Shown: piece by piece, positions 25,148 to 32,096 of the stretch
Position numbering within the stretch: the first letter of the stretch is position 1
Layout: each line of letters begins with the position of its first letter
Assembly: GCA_016283615.1 (NCBI GenBank)
Contig: JAEENG010000017.1
Coordinates: 1-33,843, forward strand
From: Treponema sp.
GTDB taxonomy: Bacteria > Spirochaetota > Spirochaetia > Treponematales > Treponemataceae
Direction: 5' to 3'
Length of the DNA stretch: 33,843 bases
Made by a program: the position numbers and the translations under genes
Notes under the pieces: model-generated
What the model saw: the letters and a program-made list of their open reading frames with translations, nothing else
The model's database searches: none
What the model was told of the DNA's origin: nothing

Positions 25148-25177
25148 AAAAAAACAGCTCCCCATTTTGGGAAGCTG
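25148..25177 (-). terminator. Terminator of the BspA-like lipoprotein gene
   Basis: Minus strand CAGCTTCCC, AAAAT loop, GGGGAGCTG and seven T. It is 112 bp past the stop codon, leaving an unusually long structured 3' region. Confidence 0.85.
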
Positions 25178-25210
25178 CCCGAAAATCGTTCAGCCCGGAC
25201 TGCACACACA

Positions 25211-25254
25211 CATGGGAAAGCCCCCCGCCCGTGAAGGCGGCTTTCTTTCCCATG
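25211..25254 (-). other. 3' hairpin after the BspA-like gene, possible DGR target hairpin
   Basis: Perfect 10-bp outer stem CATGGGAAAG/CTTTCCCATG with an inner CCGCC/GGCGG stem. It is separated from the stop codon by a GC-rich stretch (CGGCGCGGGCGC on the minus strand) and lacks a T-run, so it is not the terminator. Known DGR target genes carry a GC-rich element and a hairpin or cruciform just past the variable region. Confidence 0.4.
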
Positions 25255-25289
25255 CCGTGTTTGCCTAAGAAGGCTGTGCGCCCGCGCCG

Positions 25290-25430
25290 CTAAAAAGCAC
25301 GAACTGTACAAACCGACCATTTGACGTCCTTGCCGTAGTCGTCCAAGGTGCCGTAGCCGAAATCCACAGTCCAGGCAGTGTGAATGTATGAAGCAGCGAC
25401 TTGACTAGACGACCAATAGACTGTATCAGC
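25290..25430 (-). other. Candidate diversified (VR-like) 3' end of the BspA-like gene
   Basis: The last ~45 codons encode the Lcl/DUF1566-type tail from YWSSSQ to VCTVRAF. Within it many codons end in C (GGC TAC GGC ACC, GAC GAC TAC GGC, GAC GTC), as expected if template AAC codons are mutated at A. No template repeat or reverse transcriptase is in this window, so this is a hypothesis. Confidence 0.35.
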
Positions 25431-28400
25431 GATTTTCGTTCCGCCGGCTTTTTCAAGCGCGCTGTTCACGGTGTCTTTTACCCGGTACAGCATAGAAAGT
25501 TCTGCGACCGTGGGAAGATACCAGCCGTTTGCATAACTGTCCGCAAGTGAATTTTCCGTAGCGTAGGCGTTCACCCACTCCCATGCAGGATAGTTTCCGC
25601 TCGTGCCTTCGTCGCTTACCGCATCGCAGAGAGTCTTCCAGTTGTCGCTTCCGTCTGTGTCGCCCGTGAATGTCGCTGTCGCCGCTGCTGTCTCTTCATC
25701 TGCTGGTTCTGTCTCTTCATCTGCTGGTTCTGGTTCTGTCTCTTCATATGCTGGCGTACACTGTATTGCCGTGATGTTCGTGTCGATATTCTTCGCCCAT
25801 GCAAGGAGGCTGTCAGTTCCCGTGTTCTTCAAGCCCACGCCAAGTGTTTTTGCTCCGAGCGTGTCGCTCGCGCTTCCCGCATAGTAAATCACTGCGATGG
25901 CGGCATTTTTCTCTTCGTCTGTGAGCGTGAGTCCCTCGCTGTACGGCGTTGCGCTTCCGTCCGAGAACACAATGTCGCCCACTGCGTCCGGCTTAGACTT
26001 GCTTCCAATCAGTTTTAGCGTGAAGTAGCCGGGTGAAGCCGAATCCGGGCCACCGTCTATGCGGGCGTAGGTGACATAAATATTGTTTTCATCGTAAGTT
26101 GTGCCAGACCCGCCTACAAGCTTCGAACACTGTTCAAAGCAGTCATCGCCGTTATTGACACTTGTGGTTACGAATTTGTCTGTGGCGTAAATTGTCATGA
26201 GTTCTTTGCAGCCAGAGAACATTTTTTTCATATCTGTGACATTGCTCGTGTCAAACTTGCTCAAATCAAGGCTGGTGAGTCCTTCGCAGCCAGAGAACAT
26301 GTATGACATACCTGTGACACTGCTCGTGACAAACTTGCTCACATCAAGGCTGGTGAGTCCTTTGCAGCCATTGAACATGACTGTCATCATTGTGACTTCG
26401 CTCGTGTTAAAGCCACTCACATCAAGGCTTTTGAGACCAGAACATCCTTCGAACATGCCATACATATCCGTGACATTGCCCGTGTTAAATCCAGTCACAT
26501 TAAGGCTGGTGAGTTTAGAGCAGCCAGAGAACATATTTTTCATACTTTTGACATTGCTCGTGACAAACTTGCTCACATCAAGGCTGGTGAGTCCTTCGCA
26601 GCCAGAGAACATTTCTTCCATATTTTGGACATTGCTGGTGACAAACTTGCTCACATCAAGGCTGGTGAGTTTAGAGCAGTCAGAGAACATATTATTCATA
26701 CCTTTGACATTGCTCGTGTTAAAGCCAGTCACATCAAGGTTTGTGAGACCAGAACAATAAGAGAACATCTCTGACATATCTGTGACATTGCTCGTGACAA
26801 ACTTGCTCACATCAAGGCTTGCGAGACCAGAACACCCGGAGAACATGCCTGACATATCTGTGACATTGCCCGTGACAAACTTGCTCACATCAAGGCTGGT
26901 GAGTCCTTTGCAGCCAAAGAACATGCTTGACATAACTGTGACATTGCTCGTGACAAACTTGCTCACATCAAGGCTGATGAGACCAGAACAACCCATGAAC
27001 ATGGCTGACATATTTGTGACATTGCCCGTGTCAAACTTGCTCAAATCAAGGCTTGTGAGACCAGAACAACCGTAGAACATGCCTGCCATATTTGTGACAT
27101 TGCTCGTGTCAAAGCCAGTCACATCAAGGCTGGTGAGTTCAGTGCAGAAAAGGAACATTGCTGAGCTGTCTTCGTTCATCACGGGCGTGTATCCGTCTGG
27201 GACATAGTAATAAACCTCTGTACCCTCTGACCATACAGGGATGTATTTTTCCTCTGTGTCAAGATACAGGGTGGCTTCTTCTTTGTTTGTAGCACTCCTT
27301 GCAAATTTTGTACATGCAGGGTATCCATAGTCGTTTTTACACAACTTCACAAGTATTGAATTGATATCAGCGCCAGTTTTGAGTTTGAGGGTGAGGGGAG
27401 AAGCCTCTGTCACCGTAAGCGTGTAGCTCGCGGTCTTCGTGGCGTAGGTGTAGTTGTCGGTGTCTGCTACAGTTGCTGTGATAGTTGTTTCACCTGCTCC
27501 CTTGATGGTCACTAAGCCGTTTTGGGTATTTACTTCGGCTACAGCTGTTTTGCTTGAAGCGTAGGTAACTGCGCCGTCGCCTGTATTGGTAAGGGTGTTG
27601 GTGAAAGCCGCGGCGGCGGTAGTCTTGCTTACGCTCGTGGTGGCGTAGCTGATGCTGCCTGCAGCCTTTTGTGGTGTAACAGCCGTCTCCGTCCACTTCG
27701 CATACAGCGTGATGTCTTTCTTAATTGCCGTGTCAAAACTGAAAGGAGTTGTCAGGCCGCTGTCTGAATACCAGGCATCGAAGGTGTATTTTGTAGTTGT
27801 CGTTGCCGTTTTTGTAGGGTCGGCAGGCTCGGTTGCTGTTGCTCCATAACGCAGGGACTGTGAGGAAACATCACTTCCGCCGTTCGAGTCGAATGTTACT
27901 GTGTAAGTGTTGCGGTTGTATTTGATTTCCACCTCTGTTCCGCTCGCCGCAACTGTCACTTGTGTGACTGTCTGTGCCGTGAAGCCCTCATAAGATTTTG
28001 CGCTTGCATCCGTAGGCTGGCCGACTGTGCCTGTCTTCGTTTCGCTTTCTTTGAGTGTGTAATTGTTATCGGCTATATTCTGCTGAAAGTGCTTAACCGT
28101 GTAGCTTGCGTTTTTTGGCTCGGCCGCTGCTTTAAGTTCTGCATATTTAGTTTCAGCGGCTGTCAGCAGGGCCAGCGTCTCTTCTGGAACAAGTTCCTTC
28201 TGTGCCTCGGTGAGTGCCTCATAAGCCGCGCGGGCATCGTCTATCTTTTCCTTGCTTTCATCCGTGTAGGTGACTGTGCTGATGGCGGTGATTTTTGCGA
28301 TAACCGCAGCTACTGCTTTCTGGTTTACAGTTTCCGCAGTCTCCTTGAATGTGGCGCTTACAGTCACGTTGCTTTCTGGCATGGTGAAAGTGCCGTCCTT

Positions 28401-28661
28401 AACCGTAATGGTGTTTGATTTTTCATCCTTTACGTTGTATGAGTCCAGCTCATAGCCACTATCTGCTGTCGCGGCAAGTTTTACTGTCGCTCCCGCTTCT
28501 GCCGATGTCTTGTCAACGCTCACTTTTCCATGCTCAATGGAAGATGAGACTGTGACCGTGTACATGGTCGGGTCGTCATCGTCTGTCTTACAGGCGATGG
28601 CGCAAAAAGTGAGCGCAAGAATTGCACTCATTAATGTGAAAACTTTTGAGAATCTTTGCAT
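25290..28661 (-). CDS. BspA-like surface lipoprotein with DUF285 repeats and Lcl/DUF1566-type C-terminus
   Basis: A 1123-aa predicted surface adhesin-like protein. Signal MQRFSKVFTLMSAILALTFC leads to a lipobox ending at Cys24 (AIAC). Then come an InlB-B-like repeat (about 33-112), a helical Ala/Glu spacer (about 112-180), a MucBP-like stretch, a Listeria-Bacteroides Flg_new repeat (TVTFDSNGG to LYAKWTE), a Big_2-like Ig domain, and 12 full 26-residue BspA/DUF285 repeats (509-820) plus a degenerate one. A segment with an acidic PADEETE linker follows, then a C-terminal domain with GWYLPTVAELSMLYR and YWSSSQ, as in Lcl/DUF1566 proteins of the C-type-lectin-like group. AGGAGG sits 7 nt before the ATG. 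Likely role: attachment or ligand display at the cell surface. The 3' end has features of a DGR target. Confidence 0.88.
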   Translation of the reverse strand: MQRFSKVFTLMSAILALTFCAIACKTDDDDPTMYTVTVSSSIEHGKVSVDKTSAEAGATVKLAATADSGYELDSYNVKDEKSNTITVKDGTFTMPESNVTVSATFKETAETVNQKAVAAVIAKITAISTVTYTDESKEKIDDARAAYEALTEAQKELVPEETLALLTAAETKYAELKAAAEPKNASYTVKHFQQNIADNNYTLKESETKTGTVGQPTDASAKSYEGFTAQTVTQVTVAASGTEVEIKYNRNTYTVTFDSNGGSDVSSQSLRYGATATEPADPTKTATTTTKYTFDAWYSDSGLTTPFSFDTAIKKDITLYAKWTETAVTPQKAAGSISYATTSVSKTTAAAAFTNTLTNTGDGAVTYASSKTAVAEVNTQNGLVTIKGAGETTITATVADTDNYTYATKTASYTLTVTEASPLTLKLKTGADINSILVKLCKNDYGYPACTKFARSATNKEEATLYLDTEEKYIPVWSEGTEVYYYVPDGYTPVMNEDSSAMFLFCTELTSLDVTGFDTSNVTNMAGMFYGCSGLTSLDLSKFDTGNVTNMSAMFMGCSGLISLDVSKFVTSNVTVMSSMFFGCKGLTSLDVSKFVTGNVTDMSGMFSGCSGLASLDVSKFVTSNVTDMSEMFSYCSGLTNLDVTGFNTSNVKGMNNMFSDCSKLTSLDVSKFVTSNVQNMEEMFSGCEGLTSLDVSKFVTSNVKSMKNMFSGCSKLTSLNVTGFNTGNVTDMYGMFEGCSGLKSLDVSGFNTSEVTMMTVMFNGCKGLTSLDVSKFVTSSVTGMSYMFSGCEGLTSLDLSKFDTSNVTDMKKMFSGCKELMTIYATDKFVTTSVNNGDDCFEQCSKLVGGSGTTYDENNIYVTYARIDGGPDSASPGYFTLKLIGSKSKPDAVGDIVFSDGSATPYSEGLTLTDEEKNAAIAVIYYAGSASDTLGAKTLGVGLKNTGTDSLLAWAKNIDTNITAIQCTPAYEETEPEPADEETEPADEETAAATATFTGDTDGSDNWKTLCDAVSDEGTSGNYPAWEWVNAYATENSLADSYANGWYLPTVAELSMLYRVKDTVNSALEKAGGTKIADTVYWSSSQVAASYIHTAWTVDFGYGTLDDYGKDVKWSVCTVRAF
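25690..25754 (-). repeat. 21-bp tandem repeat encoding an acidic linker
   Basis: Copies of a 21-bp unit (TCTTCATCTGCTGGTTCTGT on the plus strand) give PADEETE-type repeats before the C-terminal domain. The repeat number could vary between strains. Confidence 0.7.
26202..27137 (-). repeat. Twelve 78-bp repeats coding DUF285/BspA units
   Basis: The period is 78 bp (26 aa) with consensus LTSLDVSKFVTSNVTDM followed by xxMFSGCSG. Twelve complete units plus one degenerate unit (LMTIYATDKFVTTSVNNG) are seen. High DNA identity between units makes expansion or contraction likely. Confidence 0.93.
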
Positions 28662-28683
28662 AAGTGCCTCCTAAAATGCTTAA

Positions 28684-28713
28684 AATATACATGTTTGCTT
28701 TTTTCTGTGTGAA
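28684..28713 (-). promoter_or_regulatory. Promoter of the BspA-like lipoprotein gene
   Basis: Minus strand TTCACA (5 of 6), 18-bp spacer, TATATT, giving a short leader of about 16 nt with AGGAGG. Confidence 0.5.
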
Positions 28714-28877
28714 TTACAGCACATATTGGATACTGTAACACGGAAATTTCGTTTTTGGGAAAAGTTCTTAAATTTAATAAAAAATTATGGGAAAGTGGAA
28801 CACCTTGAAGCTGTCCGTTTAGACAGCACATTGTTTCCCGCAATTCATTTTTATTTCTCCAGCCCACATTTTTTTGT

Positions 28878-28883
28878 TATAAT
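28878..28883 (+). promoter_or_regulatory. Extended -10 of the NUDIX gene, leaderless layout
   Basis: A perfect extended -10, TGT-TATAAT, followed by 7 nt and the ATG. The predicted transcription start coincides with the start codon. The -35 is weak, which extended -10 promoters tolerate. Confidence 0.55.
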
Positions 28884-28890
28884 TGAATTC

Positions 28891-29361
28891 ATGAAATCAC
28901 AGCTCACAACACTATGCTATATTCAGCAGAACGACTCATATCTTATGCTCCACCGCGTGACCAAAAAAAATGACATAAACCATGACAAATGGATTGGCGT
29001 CGGCGGTCATTTTGAACACGGCGAAAGTCCCGAAGAATGTCTCCTGCGCGAAGTTAAGGAAGAAACAGGCCTCACCTTATTGAATTATAAATTCCGTGGA
29101 ATCGTTACATTTGTTTCGGACGATAACCCGGCTGAATATATGTGTCTTTATACCGCCGACGAGTTTGAAGGTGAATTAAAAGAATGCGACGAAGGTAAAC
29201 TTGAATGGGTTACTTTTGATAAAATTCCATCACTGGAATTATGGGAAGGCGACCGTGTATTTCTGAATCTGCTCAAAAAAAATGCGCCGTTCTTCTCACT
29301 AAAATTAGTGTACAAAAACGGCGCTTTGATTCAGACCGTGCTTAACGGCCAGCCGATGTAG
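28891..29361 (+). CDS. NUDIX hydrolase (MutT-like, 8-oxo-dGTP diphosphatase type)
   Basis: Hydrolyses a nucleoside diphosphate linked to another moiety. The Nudix box is perfect: Gly39, five residues, Glu45, seven residues, Arg53-Glu54-Val55-Lys56-Glu57-Glu58-Thr59-Gly60-Leu61. The N-terminal part (MKSQLTTLCYIQQNDSYLMLHR) and the KWIGVGGHFEHGE approach are typical of the MutT/YtkD-like group often annotated as 8-oxo-dGTP diphosphatase. The ORF track begins 55 codons earlier, but that extension is not family-like. I start at 28891, where TGTTATAAT ends 7 nt upstream, giving 156 aa. It converges on pheT with only 12 bp between stops. The exact substrate cannot be assigned from sequence. Confidence 0.92.
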   Translation: MKSQLTTLCYIQQNDSYLMLHRVTKKNDINHDKWIGVGGHFEHGESPEECLLREVKEETGLTLLNYKFRGIVTFVSDDNPAEYMCLYTADEFEGELKECDEGKLEWVTFDKIPSLELWEGDRVFLNLLKKNAPFFSLKLVYKNGALIQTVLNGQPM

Positions 29362-29373
29362 TTGTAAGATTCC

Positions 29374-31137
29374 TTACATCAAATCTTCAATATTAATTTC
29401 TCCGGCAACGCAAGGAACGTTGATTGACCAGTTTTCCAGAACCTGCGGATGAACTTCGCCAAAAACGCCTACCTGTTTACCGTTTACCATGATTGCAGCC
29501 TGACGTCCAGGAATAAATCTCGGGTCGCTTACTTCCTTTACATCGTATTTGTGGTCAAGGAGGTAAAGCAATGAACTAACTTCACTTGCCAGGTCGTTGA
29601 AGTTTGCGTTGTTAACGGCTGTCATAAATCCAAGGGACTGGATTGTTTTTGTTCCTGTGTTTTCTTTTGGATCGAGGAATGCAACCTTACCGATTTCAAA
29701 AATTTTGTGCGGGAACACAGCCTGTCCTGCGGCACTTTCTGCGCGGAGCAGTGATGAAATAATTGACGGGCGTACAAACTGATAGTTTTCGCTCATCGGG
29801 TTCGCAATTTCAATTACATTGTCAGCGCTTACATTCATTCTGTCGATGTAGTCGCGTTTAGAACCAAGGTAGTTGAAAATCATTTCCTGGTATCCGAGAC
29901 CAACCATGATTTCCTTTGCCTTGCGGCTGAAAATTGTTACGTCAGAAAGTTTACCAACTGTAAAGTCGTTCGGGCGCTGCGGCTTAAAGTTATCAAGGCC
30001 GACACCGATCATTACGTCTTCAATGATATCAACTTCGTGGAGGAAGTCGTTGCGGTATGGTGGCGGATTCAATACGAATTCAACATCAGAATTATTTGCC
30101 TTGCAGTATTTTTTTGTTGCGTCAGTAACAGGAATATCTTTTGCAGTTACATCGTTGTCCATTCTTGAAAGTGCATCAAGAACTTCTTTTTTGGTTAAGT
30201 CGCAGCCAAGTTTCTTGTTGATTGCGGCGAGAGTTGCTTTTGTAGGCTGCTGGAAATAGAACGGAACTACGATTTCTTTTCCCAGACCTGTGTCATATGG
30301 ATGAACGACTTTTACCGGAAGAATTTCATAACCTGCATCGTAGAAGTCACATGCAACGATGTTTGCGGCAAGAACCAGGTTTTCCATTTCGGTACCTGTA
30401 AGTTCAACCATAAGATCCTTGTCACCAACCTGAACGGCACCAAGAGTTGCTGAGTTGATAATCGGTGCCATGGAAAGAACTTCGTCCTTATCATCTGTGA
30501 GCAGCGGGAATTTTTTAAAGCCTTCCAGAATCCATCCAAAGTCTTTTCCTTTCGGATGTTCTGTCAAAATCTGACGGCATGTCATCGGCTGTTCGCACTG
30601 AAGCGGAACGAAAGAAGTTTTATCAGGATCAACTGCCTTGTAGTGACACGGCCATTTAATCTGGCTCATGCGGTAAACACCCATGGAAATTGACTTACGT
30701 TTGCGGCCAAAGTTCCAGCAGAGTTTTTCCTGAGTCTGGATGATATCTTTGAGCATCGGATCATCAATAGCTTTTCCACTGATTACAAAACTAACCATGT
30801 ATGGACGGATGTCTTTAAGATCTTTATCAACAGTAATTATACGATTGCCAAAATCTTTGATGTCGCCTTTTCTTGAAAGAAATTTGCTGTAGTCTGAACG
30901 CTTTGCTCCTTCGTGCAAACGGAGCTGACGGCTGACACCACCTGTAGACCAGAGGTCAGGGCGGTTTGTATCGTTCAATTCAATTTTGATAACACGTTCA
31001 TCAGCGCTCTGCGACATATCTGGTTTTTCATCAAGTTCAGCTTTTCCAAAAGTAAGCTTTTTTTCCAGTGTGTCGTAATCGTATTTTTTTCCAAGAAGAT
31101 TAAAAAACAGTTTTTCGTTTACTTCAATTTTTGGCAT
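29374..31137 (-). CDS. pheT: Phenylalanine-tRNA ligase beta subunit, short archaeal/spirochaete type
   Basis: Beta chain of the alpha2-beta2 enzyme that charges tRNA-Phe. At 587 aa it is much shorter than the ~800-aa standard bacterial chain and lacks the N-terminal tRNA-binding (EMAP-like) and C-terminal anticodon-binding (FDX-ACB) domains. It starts MPKIEVNEKLFFNLLGKKYDYDTLEKKLTF, as in archaeal/eukaryotic-type PheT. A B3/4 editing region follows (TDRPDLWS-like early segment, PIINSATLGAVQVGDKDLMVELTGT), then B5 (NPPPYRNDFLHEVDIIEDVMIGVG), and the catalytic-like core with FEIGKVAFLD ends at VFGEVHPQVLENW. Spirochaete PheRS of this type is documented. GAGGA precedes the ATG. pheS is not adjacent. 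Confidence 0.95.
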   Translation of the reverse strand: MPKIEVNEKLFFNLLGKKYDYDTLEKKLTFGKAELDEKPDMSQSADERVIKIELNDTNRPDLWSTGGVSRQLRLHEGAKRSDYSKFLSRKGDIKDFGNRIITVDKDLKDIRPYMVSFVISGKAIDDPMLKDIIQTQEKLCWNFGRKRKSISMGVYRMSQIKWPCHYKAVDPDKTSFVPLQCEQPMTCRQILTEHPKGKDFGWILEGFKKFPLLTDDKDEVLSMAPIINSATLGAVQVGDKDLMVELTGTEMENLVLAANIVACDFYDAGYEILPVKVVHPYDTGLGKEIVVPFYFQQPTKATLAAINKKLGCDLTKKEVLDALSRMDNDVTAKDIPVTDATKKYCKANNSDVEFVLNPPPYRNDFLHEVDIIEDVMIGVGLDNFKPQRPNDFTVGKLSDVTIFSRKAKEIMVGLGYQEMIFNYLGSKRDYIDRMNVSADNVIEIANPMSENYQFVRPSIISSLLRAESAAGQAVFPHKIFEIGKVAFLDPKENTGTKTIQSLGFMTAVNNANFNDLASEVSSLLYLLDHKYDVKEVSDPRFIPGRQAAIMVNGKQVGVFGEVHPQVLENWSINVPCVAGEINIEDLM

Positions 31138-31158
31138 AATTTTCCTCTATAAAAATCG

Positions 31159-31187
31159 ATTATACCGAAATCAAAGTCTACTGTCCA
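31159..31187 (-). promoter_or_regulatory. pheT promoter
   Basis: Minus strand TGGACA (5 of 6), 17-bp spacer, perfect TATAAT. It predicts a leader of only about 15 nt with AGAGGA. This short leader leaves no room for a T-box or a Phe leader peptide. Confidence 0.65.
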
Positions 31188-31191
31188 CAAA

Positions 31192-31569
31192 CTAATTTTT
31201 CCGGCCGTCAAAGTGGCGGGTCTGAAAAATGGTTTCCTGGGAAACATTCTTCTCGACCAGATTGTTCATGTACTCGCTGTATCTGCTTTGTTCAACCTTT
31301 ATGTTTTCCATAATCGAATTGAATTTTTCCCGGCTGATAAACTTACTGTCAGGAGCAGCCAGAAGTTCCATCGAATCAAGTCCAAAGGTGTTTGTCAGTT
31401 TTACGTAGGTTTCGCACTCAGGCCAGGTCCTGCCCGATTCAATTTTTTGAATTGCCTTTACGGTAACTCCGCAAAGTTCGGCCAGTTTGTCTTGAGTCAA
31501 ATTATTTTTAAGTCTAAAAAACCGCACATTATTTCCGAGCACGATTTTCAGTTTTTCAGCATCAAGCAT
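31192..31569 (-). CDS. XRE-family helix-turn-helix regulator
   Basis: Predicted DNA-binding repressor, 125 aa. Residues about 8-62 form a Cro/CI-type HTH: LGNNVRFFRLKNNLTQDKLAELCGVTVKAIQKIESGRTWPECETYVKLTNTFGL, with the LTQDKLAELCGVT recognition region clear. The C-terminal half (SREKFNSIMENIKVEQSRYSEYMNNLVEKN) is helical and might mediate dimerisation; no ligand domain is recognised. It lies upstream of pheT on the same strand, but pheT has its own promoter in the gap. It is divergent from the YhbY-type gene. A near-palindrome overlaps its own start codon and -10, consistent with autoregulation. Targets are unknown. Confidence 0.88.
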   Translation of the reverse strand: MLDAEKLKIVLGNNVRFFRLKNNLTQDKLAELCGVTVKAIQKIESGRTWPECETYVKLTNTFGLDSMELLAAPDSKFISREKFNSIMENIKVEQSRYSEYMNNLVEKNVSQETIFQTRHFDGRKN

Positions 31570-31586
31570 ACGATAAATTTATATGC
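31566..31586. promoter_or_regulatory. Possible XRE operator over its own -10 and start codon
   Basis: GCATA and TATGC flank the perfect palindrome ATAAATTTAT. TATAAA on the minus strand (31578-31583) is the likely -10, 8 nt before the ATG. Binding here would block transcription. Confidence 0.3.
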
Positions 31587-31688
31587 AAAAAGACCAACAC
31601 AAAATCCACGCGAAGTTACTTTATAAATTCAATACAGGAACTTTATGTTCCCCAGGATTTGAATTCAATTTGTCTCCCCCTGCACCGA

Positions 31689-31717
31689 TTGAATTTTAAT
31701 TTCTTTATAGTTATTAT
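31689..31717 (+). promoter_or_regulatory. Promoter of the YhbY-type gene, leaderless layout
   Basis: TTGAAT, 17-bp spacer, TATTAT, then 6 nt to the ATG, so +1 should equal the A of the start codon. No SD is present. The rest of the 154-bp divergent gap holds only a small GGAAC/GTTCC hairpin at about 31637. Confidence 0.5.
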
Positions 31718-31723
31718 CTGCCT

Positions 31724-32038
31724 ATGATTGAATTAACAAGCAGACAGAGAAAGATTCTGGAAAAAGAAGCTCAGCCGATGAGCGCTGTAATCCAGGTTGG
31801 AAAGTACGGGGTTTCAGAAGAACTCGTTAAACAGATTCAGGCCGCAATCTCAACAAAAGAACTTATCAAAATTAAGTTCAATGAATTTAAGGACGAAAAA
31901 AAGGACCTGAGTTACGAAATTGCCGAACACACAGATTCAACTGTTGTCCGAATCATCGGTAACACAACTATTCTTTACAAAGAAGCTGCAGAACGGGAAA
32001 ACCGCAAATACGCATCACTTCTTGCCAAAGCAAATTAA
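31724..32038 (+). CDS. yhbY: CRM-domain RNA-binding protein, YhbY type
   Basis: Small RNA-binding protein, 104 aa, of the CRS1-YhbY family, whose bacterial members associate with pre-50S ribosomal particles. The sequence matches the family from end to end: LTSRQRKILEKEAQPMSAVIQVGKYGVSEELVKQIQAAI, then the strongly conserved ELIKIKF, and near the end VRIIGNTTILYKEA. The GKYG loop corresponds to the usual GxxG RNA-contact loop. It starts directly after a TATTAT box with no SD, so translation probably uses a leaderless mRNA. queH begins 58 bp downstream on the same strand; no terminator hairpin is obvious between them. Confidence 0.92.
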   Translation: MIELTSRQRKILEKEAQPMSAVIQVGKYGVSEELVKQIQAAISTKELIKIKFNEFKDEKKDLSYEIAEHTDSTVVRIIGNTTILYKEAAERENRKYASLLAKAN

Positions 32039-32096
32039 CCCGCCTTTTTTTTCTAACTAATAGTCCAAACTCTTTCGATAATCTATAAGTATAATT

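Noticed and set aside
24961-25293. Plus-strand ORF of 110 aa downstream of the lipoprotein gene
   Set aside because: No family-like sequence, no SD, and it runs through the terminator and hairpin of the opposite-strand gene.
26197-27075. Plus-strand repetitive ORFs (187 and 97 aa)
   Set aside because: Antisense reading of the 78-bp DUF285 repeats; the repeat gives a long open frame for trivial reasons.
26202-27137. CRISPR-like array
   Set aside because: The 78-bp periodicity is continuous coding repeat with no unique spacers, and there are no cas genes.
24879-28661. DGR reverse transcriptase and template repeat in the accessory region
   Set aside because: Looked for an RT-like ORF and a second copy of the VR-like 3' end; neither is present in this window.
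24970-28661. Shared 11-nt word GATTCTCAAAA in the short leader RNA and the start of the lipoprotein gene
   Set aside because: Both occurrences have the same sense, so they cannot base-pair as an antisense regulator, and the length is compatible with chance.
28726-28890. N-terminal extension of the NUDIX ORF
   Set aside because: The extra 55 residues are not family-like and the promoter elements lie inside this stretch.
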